Assembly (NCBI GenBank): GCA_029960865.1
Contig: JASBVX010000088.1
Location: forward strand, 1-6,210
DNA: 6,210 nt
Source of the DNA: Bacillota bacterium
Lineage (GTDB): Bacteria > Bacillota > Sulfobacillia > RBS10-35
Reading direction: 5' to 3'
A program made the position numbers and the translations under genes. The notes beneath the pieces are model-generated. The model made no database searches, was not told the DNA's origin, and saw only the letters and a program-made list of their open reading frames with translations. Shown in pieces: positions 1-5,476 of this stretch; position 1 is the stretch's first letter, and every line of letters starts with the position of its first letter.

Positions 1-55
1 GAAGTTTAGACTGGGCAGGGACCGTTTCCGGATTCCTCCCGGCGCTCCAATCCGA
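1..55 (+). repeat. 55-bp direct repeat, copy 1 (at window edge)
   Basis: Bases 1-55 are identical to bases 1273-1327; the match stops at base 56 (C here, A in copy 2). Weak similarity continues for a few bases, since both copies run into a purine-rich SD-like stretch (57-63 here, 1327-1335 in copy 2). The left limit of the repeat cannot be known because it begins at base 1 of the window. It contains a short inverted repeat, CGGATT (29-34) and AATCCG (49-54), around a 14-nt loop. In the frame that is open in copy 2 it would encode SLDWAGTVSGFLPALQS. It lies directly upstream of a decayed YIP1-family fragment. Confidence 0.95.
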
Positions 56-60
56 CAGGG

Positions 61-453
61 GTGACGGCTCTATGTCTCGCCTTGGGAGCCTCCGCCATCC
101 CCTTTCGCACCCTCTTCAGCCTGGCCATCCTTTCCTCCGTGCCTTCCATCCCGGGAAGCCTTTTGCAGCTCCTCCTCCTTTCCCTGGGGCTGGTGACAGG
201 GAAAGCCCTCCAGGTCAGCACCAGCCTGGCAGGCTTCCTGAGTCTCGATCCCGCCACAGCCTCCCCGTAGCTCTATACCCTCCTGGCGAGTCTGGACCCC
301 TTCACCCTGTGGGGCCTGGCCCTCTTTGCCGGGGGCCTGGGGTTCATGGGAGAGGTCTCCCCAACAGCCTGCCGGACCATTGCGGGCCTGCTCTGGATCA
401 TCTTTACCTGGGTGCCCAGGTGGTTCTCTCCGGGGATGGTAGGGGGCTTGTAA
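61..453 (+). pseudogene. YIP1-family membrane protein, C-terminal remnant with in-frame stop
   Basis: Frame 1 from about base 61 encodes a hydrophobic protein that aligns without gaps to the C-terminal half of the intact YIP1 gene just downstream. By hand I count about 61 identities in 110 positions (roughly 55%). Shared blocks include PFxTLFSL, TSLAGFL, LALFxGGLG, TIAGLLW and PRWFS. A TAG stop at 268-270 sits where the intact copy has Phe, yet the same frame stays open and homologous after it, to TAA at 451-453. The N-terminal half is missing: upstream of about base 61 is the 55-bp repeat, whose likely coding frame is different. The gene therefore appears to be a tandem paralogue that lost its front part and gained a stop. 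About three of the family's hydrophobic segments remain. The gapless frame on both sides of the stop suggests either fairly recent decay or a sequencing error at the TAG; the missing front half makes function unlikely in any case. Confidence 0.85.
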
Positions 454-530
454 GGCAGAAGCGAAGATGAAAACCTTTTCACAGGTCCATGGGAACCATG
501 GGGCCTGGTTATACTTGCCAGAGGAGTTAC

Positions 531-539
531 GGAGGAGGG
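531..539 (+). promoter_or_regulatory. Strong SD site favouring the GTG 545 start of the YIP1 gene
   Basis: GGAGGAGGG ends 5 nt before an in-frame GTG at 545. The upstream ATG at 467 has only a weak GAAG-type sequence before it. The protein made from 545 begins shortly before the GYMLVRP stretch, where YIP1-family proteins usually begin. This supports 545 as the real start. Confidence 0.6.
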
Positions 540-544
540 ACCTC

Positions 545-1228
545 GTGGTCGTTTCTTTGCAGGCGATTGGGTACATGCTGGTGCGGCCGGCCGTTTCCTA
601 CCGGATCATTGCGGAAAAGCGGCCCCTTTTTTGGCCCTTTGTCATCACCACCCTGCCGGGCCTGGCGGTGATCCCCTTCTACATCCAGGGGTTTCAGCCA
701 GTTATCCCGTCAGAGCTGCAGGCGGAGATCCTCGGCCCAGGGGATCAGGTTCCTTTCCTGGTGGGGGGCATCGCGGCGGGGGCGATCTGGGGCTCCCTCT
801 TGATCATGTTGCTGCAGGCAGGGTTGGCAGCCTTTTTCCTGACTTTCTGGTCCCATAAGGTTCCCTTTACAACCCTTTTCAGCTTGACCATTGTTTCTTC
901 ATCCCCTTACCTCCTAAGGGTGCTCGTGGGCGTTCTTCTTCTTAACCTCGGCCTTATCGACTATTACAGCTACGAGACCGCCACCAGCCTGGCGGGGTTT
1001 TTAGGGCTTACCCCGGCCACCACACGATCGTTTCTTTACGTCCTTCTGGTCAGTGTGGATGCAGTAGCCCTGTGGACCCTGGCCCTTTTCACCGGCGGCC
1101 TGGGATCCATCGGAAAGGTAAGCCTGGCGGCCCGCGGGACCATCGCTGGCCTTCTCTGGCTGCTGATAGTGGTGATGCCCCGCTGGTTTTCCTTTCATAG
1201 TGATGGTGCCCCACTGCTTTTCCATTGA
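545..1228 (+). CDS. YIP1-family integral membrane protein
   Basis: This is an intact 227-residue membrane protein of the YIP1 family (253 residues if started at ATG 467). Counting from GTG 545, the motif GYMLVRPAVSYRIIAEKRPL at about 9-28 matches the family's usual N-terminal pattern of a hydrophobic turn, RP, an aromatic with RI, and a charged end before the first helix. Five hydrophobic segments follow, at about 28-47, 71-101, 108-137, 162-185 and 197-213. There is no signal peptide and no catalytic motif. Bacterial YIP1 proteins have no firmly established biochemical role; eukaryotic members act in membrane traffic. It lies upstream of a MacA/MacB-like exporter on the same strand, so a supporting or regulatory membrane role in that operon is an inference. 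GTG 545 is chosen for its SD site and because the extra 26 N-terminal residues from ATG 467 do not look like the family. A decayed paralogue lies immediately upstream. Confidence 0.85.
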   Translation: MVVSLQAIGYMLVRPAVSYRIIAEKRPLFWPFVITTLPGLAVIPFYIQGFQPVIPSELQAEILGPGDQVPFLVGGIAAGAIWGSLLIMLLQAGLAAFFLTFWSHKVPFTTLFSLTIVSSSPYLLRVLVGVLLLNLGLIDYYSYETATSLAGFLGLTPATTRSFLYVLLVSVDAVALWTLALFTGGLGSIGKVSLAARGTIAGLLWLLIVVMPRWFSFHSDGAPLLFH

Positions 1229-1250
1229 CGGGGAGGAGGTTTTCCCTAGC

Positions 1251-1391
1251 ATGTCCGATCAGCGGCAGAAAGGAAGTTTAGACTGGGCAGGGACCGTTTC
1301 CGGATTCCTCCCGGCGCTCCAATCCGAAAGGAGGTGCGTGCCCGGTTCAATGGCTGTTTCCGGCCGATGGAGACCGGGCGCAAACCAATGA
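1251..1391 (+). CDS. Possible small ORF or leader peptide overlapping the adaptor gene start (46 aa)
   Basis: An ATG at 1251 is preceded by an SD-like GGAGGAGGT (1232-1240), 10 nt upstream. The frame reads MSDQRQKGSLDWAGTVSGFL and onward through the second 55-bp repeat, ending at TGA 1389-1391. This stop overlaps the adaptor ATG (1388-1390) as ATGA, a typical sign of translational coupling. A second SD (1327-1335) could restart translation in the same frame at GTG 1338 or ATG 1350, giving a 13-residue peptide from the latter. I do not recognise the product. It has a polar N-terminus, a short hydrophobic patch, then an Arg-rich tail. It may be the remnant N-terminus of a third YIP1-like gene whose remainder was deleted, or a chance ORF. 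Only the start site, the overlap and the repeat are visible evidence. Confidence 0.35.
   Translation: MSDQRQKGSLDWAGTVSGFLPALQSERRCVPGSMAVSGRWRPGANQ
1273..1327 (+). repeat. 55-bp direct repeat, copy 2 (upstream of the adaptor gene)
   Basis: This is a perfect copy of bases 1-55, in the 159-bp gap between the YIP1 stop and the adaptor start. Its last bases run straight into AAAGGAGGT (1327-1335). The inverted repeat CGGATT (1301-1306)/AATCCG (1321-1326) lies just before that SD. The CCTCC at 1307-1311 inside the loop is complementary to GGAGG at 1330-1334, so this leader could in principle fold over the SD. Confidence 0.95.
1327..1335 (+). promoter_or_regulatory. Strong SD site without a well-placed start for the adaptor frame
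   Basis: AAAGGAGGT is close to a perfect anti-16S match, but in the adaptor frame no start codon lies at normal spacing. GTG 1334 overlaps the SD itself, and ATG 1367 and ATG 1388 are over 30 and 50 nt away. GTG 1338 (3 nt) and ATG 1350 (15 nt) lie in the frame of the small ORF that ends on the adaptor ATG. The site may therefore drive a leader peptide that couples into the adaptor gene. Confidence 0.5.
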
Positions 1392-2617
1392 AATCCCCTT
1401 GGATACGGGTTTTGCTGATCGCTCTTCTGGCGGTGGTCATTGTCGGCATCTACTGGGCGCGGGGACACCAGGAGCCTCAGGCGCTTCAGGTGGAGACTCA
1501 CCAGGTAACACCAGGGGTTTTTGTGGAAGAAGTGCAGGCCAGCGGCCAGATCGGCGCCCTACAGCCGGCCGATGTTATGGCCCCCTTTTCCGCTCCCATC
1601 GAGAAGGTTCTGGTGCGGGAAGGGGACGCGGTGGAAAAAGGGCAGCTGCTGGTGGTGATGGACACCACCTCCATCAGGGAACAGCTGCTCCAGGCGAGGG
1701 CCCAGGTGGATCAGGCCCAAAGCCAGTTGGCCAAGCTCCAGAAACAGGCGCCGGATCAAGATAAACTGAACAAGCTCCAGATCCAGGCAGCTGAAGAGCG
1801 GATCCAGATTGCCAAGGACAACCTGGATGCCCTGCCACCCCTTCCCGAGTACGATACCCAGCGGAAAGAGGCGTATCGCCAGTGGCAGCAAGCCCAGCAG
1901 GATCTGGAGCAGCTCAAGATCCAGCTGGATATGCAAAAAGTGCAGCCGGAAGATGTGGCAGCCGCCAGGGCTTCCCTGACCGCCGCCCAGGAGAACCTGC
2001 GCCAGCTGGAAGATCTCTTGCAAAAGGCCGAGATCCGGGCCCCCATTTCGGGAACGATTCTTAATCTCAGTGGGGCAGCAGGAGCCAGCGTCCCGGCCGG
2101 CACGCCCCTTTTGACGGTGGCCGGCCTGGATCCTATCGCCCTTCTGGCCCAGGTGGATGAAAACGATCGGGGGACCCTCAGGCTTGGGCAACCGGCGTCC
2201 GTGACCGTCCAGGCCTACCCGGGGGAGATCTTTTCGGGAGAGGTGACCTCCATCAGCCCGGCGGCCCAGCGGCAGGCCGACATGGCCGTCTTTATCGTGG
2301 AGATCCAGGTGGATAACGGGGACGGGCTCCTCTTCCCCGGTATGAGCGGCCGGGTGGCCATTCAGACCCGCAAGGAAGCAAACGTCTTGACCATCCCCTA
2401 TCAGGCCCTCACGGCCCGCCAGGGACAGGCGGGGGTCTTCCGGGTCGAGGGGGGTACGGCCCGCTTTGTGCCCATCGTCCTGGGCGCCCAGACGGCCACC
2501 GAAGCGGTGGTGAAAGAGGGGCTGAAGGCGGGAGACCAGGTCATCACCGGGCCCCCCGATGTGCTGCCCAAGCTCCAGGATGGGACCGCTGTCCAGGTTT
2601 CCACCCAGGGGTCGTGA
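1388..2617 (+). CDS. Periplasmic adaptor (membrane fusion) protein, MacA/HlyD-like
   Basis: This 409-residue adaptor subunit belongs to an ABC-type export system. It is anchored in the cytoplasmic membrane by an N-terminal helix (about residues 5-23) with the rest outside. Residues 50-92 form the first half of the lipoyl-like domain (ASGQIGALQPADV, then VREGDAVEKGQLLVVMD). Residues about 95-212 are a long Gln/Glu/Lys-rich alpha-helical hairpin with coiled-coil character. Residues 213-247 close the lipoyl domain with the classic KAEIRAPISGTI motif. Beta-barrel and membrane-proximal domains follow (about 250-409). The family collects or guides substrate between the MacB-type permease and the outside, or an outer-membrane channel in diderms. 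ATG 1388 is chosen because it places the anchor helix at the N-terminus; GTG 1334 is the longest option but adds a Cys/Arg-rich stretch unlike the family. The stop overlaps the ATPase start as TGATG. The substrate is not evident. Confidence 0.9.
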   Translation: MKSPWIRVLLIALLAVVIVGIYWARGHQEPQALQVETHQVTPGVFVEEVQASGQIGALQPADVMAPFSAPIEKVLVREGDAVEKGQLLVVMDTTSIREQLLQARAQVDQAQSQLAKLQKQAPDQDKLNKLQIQAAEERIQIAKDNLDALPPLPEYDTQRKEAYRQWQQAQQDLEQLKIQLDMQKVQPEDVAAARASLTAAQENLRQLEDLLQKAEIRAPISGTILNLSGAAGASVPAGTPLLTVAGLDPIALLAQVDENDRGTLRLGQPASVTVQAYPGEIFSGEVTSISPAAQRQADMAVFIVEIQVDNGDGLLFPGMSGRVAIQTRKEANVLTIPYQALTARQGQAGVFRVEGGTARFVPIVLGAQTATEAVVKEGLKAGDQVITGPPDVLPKLQDGTAVQVSTQGS

Positions 2618-3318
2618 TGGCCATGGCGCCCATCGTTCGAATGGAAGAAATCACGCGGATTTACCAGATGGGGCCGACCCAGGTGGAAGCCTTGAAGGGG
2701 ATCGACCTTAGCATCGACGAAGGGGAATACGTGGCCATCATGGGCCCCTCGGGTTCGGGGAAATCCACCCTTTTGAGCCTGGTGGGCTGCCTCGACCGCC
2801 CCACGTCGGGCCGCTACTTTCTGGCCGGGCAGGAAGTCTCCACCCTCAGCGATGACGATCTGGCCCGGATCCGGAACCGCCGGTTGGGATTCGTCTTTCA
2901 GAGCTTTCACCTTCTGCCCCGCATGAGCGCTCTGCGCAATGTGGAACAGCCCCTCATCTATGCCCGGGTGCCGCCTGCTGAGAGAAAGCGACGGGCCACG
3001 GAAGCGTTGGAAAGGGTCAATCTGAGCCACCGCCTCCATCACGCCCCCAATGAACTCTCGGGGGGGGAACGGCAGCGAGTAGCCATCGCAAGAGCTCTCG
3101 TCAACGAGCCAGCCCTTCTCCTGGCCGATGAGCCCACGGGAAACCTGGACACAGCCACCGGCGAAGAGATCCTTCGCCTTTTCGACCAGCTCCACCAAAG
3201 GGGCACCACCATCCTCCTTATCACCCACGACCCCGATGTGGCCCAGAAGGCCCAGCGGGTGCTGCGGATCCGCGATGGAATTCTTGTGGGCAGCGATGAC
3301 CCTGAGGGGGGAAGCTAA
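2617..3318 (+). CDS. ABC transporter ATP-binding protein, MacB/LolD-type
   Basis: This 233-residue cytoplasmic ATPase powers the permease encoded next to it. All core motifs are intact: Walker A GPSGSGKST (43-51), Q-loop Gln95 within FVFQSFHLLP, signature LSGGERQRVAIARA (147-160), Walker B LLLADEPTGNLD (167-178) and H-loop His204 in LLITHD. The wording of these blocks is typical of the MacB/LolD/FtsE group. That group moves its permease by mechanotransmission rather than passing substrate through a channel. The length is normal. ATG 2617 overlaps the adaptor stop (TGATG) and has a GGGG-type SD about 5 nt upstream; GTG 2614 and ATG 2623 are close alternatives. The stop TAA is immediately followed by the permease ATG, so the two are almost certainly translated together. 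The substrate cannot be told from this subunit. Confidence 0.95.
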   Translation: MAMAPIVRMEEITRIYQMGPTQVEALKGIDLSIDEGEYVAIMGPSGSGKSTLLSLVGCLDRPTSGRYFLAGQEVSTLSDDDLARIRNRRLGFVFQSFHLLPRMSALRNVEQPLIYARVPPAERKRRATEALERVNLSHRLHHAPNELSGGERQRVAIARALVNEPALLLADEPTGNLDTATGEEILRLFDQLHQRGTTILLITHDPDVAQKAQRVLRIRDGILVGSDDPEGGS

Positions 3319-4506
3319 ATGCTTTGGGAAAACGTGGTTTTGGCCTGGGGCGCCCTGCGGGCCAACCTCCTGCGGACCCTCCTCACCCTTTTGGGGATGG
3401 TGGTGGGGGTGGCGGCGGTCATCGCGGTGGTGGCCATCGGACGGGGAGGTCAGGCGTATATCATCGGGGAGATCTCCAGCCTGGGGAGCGGGATGGTGTG
3501 GGTTGAACCCAACTGGTCCCAGGTGGAGGATTTCGAGAAACCCCCCAGCCTTAAACCGGAAGATCTGAAGGCGATCGCGGCCCTTCCCGGCGTGCAGGAG
3601 GTCTCTCCCCTCTTTCTCTCCAGCCTGGAAGCCGCCAGCTCTGAAAAGAGCGCAAGAGTCCAGGTCAACGGGGTCGGCAGCGGCTATGATCAGGTGCGCA
3701 ACCTCACCCTGCAGGAAGGCCGCTTTTTCAATTCCGGGGAGGTGGAGCGGCAGGCGCCGGTGGTGGTGCTAAGCCAGAAGGTGGCCCAGGATCTTTGGCC
3801 CAAAGAGGACCCCATCGGAAAGACCCTCTGGCTGCAGGGAAAAGCCTATAGCGTCATCGGCACCTTGAAGGGCGGGAGCGGCCTCCAGGCGAGCCTCGGC
3901 GACGCATCGCCCAAGGAGGTCTACATCCCATATAGCTCCTTCCAGCGCCAGACAGGCCAGCAGGATATCCAGGCGGTCTTCATCCTTCCGACTTCCCCTT
4001 CCGATGTCAGCAGCCTTCTGCAGGATATCCAGAGCATTCTGGACGCCCGCTACGGGAAAAACACCTTTAGCGTGCAGAGCCTCGATGACATTCTCGGGGC
4101 CATCCGCAACGTCACCAACATCATGACCCTGATCGTGGGGGCCATTGCCGGCATCGCCCTTCTGGTGGGGGGGATCGGCATCATGAACATCATGCTGGTT
4201 TCGGTGACGGAAAGGACCCGGGAGATCGGCCTGCGCAAGGCCATCGGCGCCCGGCGCCAGGATATCCTCTGGCAGTTTCTCACCGAGTCAGTGGTGGTCT
4301 CCAGCCTGGGAGGCATCATCGGCATTCTTTTGGGGGCGGGCGTGGTCAGCCTTGTCTCCCGCCTGACGGCCCTTCCCTCCCTCGTGACCGTCGGATCGGT
4401 CCTCCTGGCCTTTTCCTTCTCTGCGCTGGTGGGGATCATCTTCGGGGTCTACCCTGCCTTCAGGGCCGCCCAGCTGGATCCCATCGAGGCCCTGCGCTAC
4501 GAGTGA
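3319..4506 (+). CDS. ABC transporter permease, MacB/FtsX family
   Basis: This 395-residue permease has the four-helix MacB layout without a fused ATPase, the split form paired with the gene before it. The first helix is at about residues 20-43, after the amphipathic ALRANLLRTLLTLLG start. A large extracytoplasmic MacB-core domain follows (about 45-265), with the family's DPIGKTL and VIGTL strands. The FtsX domain occupies about 266-390: helices at about 268-295, 325-348 and 358-380, the conserved loop TERTREIGLRKAIGA (298-312), and a C-terminal coupling region YPAFRAAQLDPIEALRYE. Members export lipoproteins, peptides, macrolides or other amphipathic molecules; the substrate here is unknown. 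It starts directly at the ATPase stop. Its last 47 bp overlap the end of the convergent dehydrogenase gene, and I see no terminator for this operon just downstream. Confidence 0.93.
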   Translation: MLWENVVLAWGALRANLLRTLLTLLGMVVGVAAVIAVVAIGRGGQAYIIGEISSLGSGMVWVEPNWSQVEDFEKPPSLKPEDLKAIAALPGVQEVSPLFLSSLEAASSEKSARVQVNGVGSGYDQVRNLTLQEGRFFNSGEVERQAPVVVLSQKVAQDLWPKEDPIGKTLWLQGKAYSVIGTLKGGSGLQASLGDASPKEVYIPYSSFQRQTGQQDIQAVFILPTSPSDVSSLLQDIQSILDARYGKNTFSVQSLDDILGAIRNVTNIMTLIVGAIAGIALLVGGIGIMNIMLVSVTERTREIGLRKAIGARRQDILWQFLTESVVVSSLGGIIGILLGAGVVSLVSRLTALPSLVTVGSVLLAFSFSALVGIIFGVYPAFRAAQLDPIEALRYE

Positions 4507-5410
4507 GAAGCCAGTCCACGGCCGCCTCCGCCACCCGCTCCAAAGACTCCTTTGTGTGGCCCGCCAGATGAGGGGTCAAAAGAACCTGGGGAAAGGAAGC
4601 CAGGGGATCGGGGAAGAGGGGCGGCTCCTTGGCCCGCACATCCAGGACAGCTCCTCCCAGGTGGCCCTGAGCCAGGGCCACCCGGAGGGCCTCTTCGTCC
4701 ACCAGACCGCCCCGGGCGGTGTTGATGAGAACGGCCCCTCTTTTCATGAGGGCGAAGGCCTTTTCATCCAGAAGCCTTTCCGTTTCTGGGAGAAGGGGCA
4801 AGTGGAGACTCAAGAAATCGCTTTCCTGGAGGACTTCGCGGAGCTCCCTGGGCGCGACGGAAAACTCGGCAAACAAGAAAGAGTGGGAGGGCTTGGTGGG
4901 GGCCCAGGCCACCACCCTCATGCCCAGGCTCCGGGCTCTCAAGGCCACCCGCATGCCCGTTTCCCCCAGCCCTAGGATCCCCAAGGTCTTGCCGTAAAGT
5001 TCCCACCCCTGATGAAGATCCCGGCGCCACTCCCCCATCTTGACCCGTTTCGACACCTCCTGCAGGGGCCGGGCAAAATGGAAAAGGGCGCTCAGGACAT
5101 ATTCCGCCACCCCGACGGCATTGGCCCCCTTGGGGACATAAAGCTCCACCCCCTTTTGGGAAAGGAGGGAGCGATCGACGTTGTCTTCCCCGCTGCCAAG
5201 GCGCACCACCCATCGCAGCCGCGGCGCCAGGGCGAGGAGCTGGCCGTCGACCCGGGTCCGGTTTCGCACCAGGAGGGCATCGGCTGCTTGGAGGGCCTCT
5301 TTCCATTCCCGCTGGCGGGGATCATGGCCGGGGAGGTAGACCACCTCCCCCACTTCCTCCAGACGAGCAAAGGCCCTTTCCCCAAGGCTTTCCGCAATGG
5401 CCACCCGCAT
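4460..5410 (-). CDS. D-2-hydroxyacid dehydrogenase (NAD(P)-dependent, SerA/GyaR-like)
   Basis: This 316-residue cytoplasmic oxidoreductase should interconvert a 2-hydroxy acid and its 2-oxo acid. An N-terminal substrate domain (about 1-95) is followed by the Rossmann core, with GLGETG at 147-152 for the dinucleotide. The three catalytic residues are present: Arg233 in NTARGGLVDEEAL, Glu262 in LDVRAKEPP and His281 in LTPHLAGHT. The length is normal for a single-module enzyme and shorter than full SerA with its ACT domain. After the second beta strand the sequence is VVAWAPTKP, with no Asp or Glu at the usual NAD-selecting place, so NADP(H) use is possible. The exact substrate (glyoxylate, hydroxypyruvate, 3-phosphoglycerate or other) cannot be assigned. 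The start at 5410 has a GAGGT/AGGTT purine-rich leader. The last 15 codons and the stop overlap the convergent permease gene. A terminator sits just upstream of the start. Confidence 0.92.
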   Translation of the reverse strand: MRVAIAESLGERAFARLEEVGEVVYLPGHDPRQREWKEALQAADALLVRNRTRVDGQLLALAPRLRWVVRLGSGEDNVDRSLLSQKGVELYVPKGANAVGVAEYVLSALFHFARPLQEVSKRVKMGEWRRDLHQGWELYGKTLGILGLGETGMRVALRARSLGMRVVAWAPTKPSHSFLFAEFSVAPRELREVLQESDFLSLHLPLLPETERLLDEKAFALMKRGAVLINTARGGLVDEEALRVALAQGHLGGAVLDVRAKEPPLFPDPLASFPQVLLTPHLAGHTKESLERVAEAAVDWLLTRSAGPRWDPAGRP

Positions 5411-5423
5411 ACCTCAACCTACG

Positions 5424-5454
5424 AAAAAGCCCGGGAGGGCGTTCCTCCCGGGCT
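5424..5454 (-). terminator. Rho-independent terminator after the HtrA-like gene
   Basis: A perfect 11-bp stem (5428-5438 paired with 5444-5454, AGCCCGGGAGG with CCTCCCGGGCT) closes a 5-nt loop. On the minus strand it is followed by five Ts (complement of 5424-5428). It lies 22 bp after the stop codon of the HtrA-like gene, in the right orientation to end that transcript. The plus-strand reading has no T tract, so it should act on one strand only. Confidence 0.88.
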
Positions 5455-5476
5455 ACTTCAGGGAAAGGAGAGTCCC

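Noticed and set aside
268..270. TAG read as an amino acid (pyrrolysine or stop readthrough)
   Set aside because: YIP1 proteins are not known to use pyrrolysine, the intact paralogue has Phe here, and the gene has also lost its front half. Simple decay explains it better.
72..470. Open frame 0 from the window start to TGA 468-470, ending as ATGA on ATG 467
   Set aside because: Its product is Pro/Gly/Arg-rich and low in complexity, and it is the wrong-frame reading of a clear YIP1 homology in frame 1. The ATGA overlap is probably chance, more so if the YIP1 gene starts at 545.
2401..3228. Long minus-strand open frame of 275 codons under the adaptor and ATPase genes
   Set aside because: It lies opposite two genes with complete family motifs. 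GC-rich DNA often leaves such antisense frames open, and its product shows no recognisable domain.
3960..4032. 13-bp repeat GCAGGATATCCAG at 3960-3972 and 4020-4032
   Set aside because: Both copies encode the peptide DIQ with its flanking codon bases inside the permease. Similar codon choice is enough to explain it.
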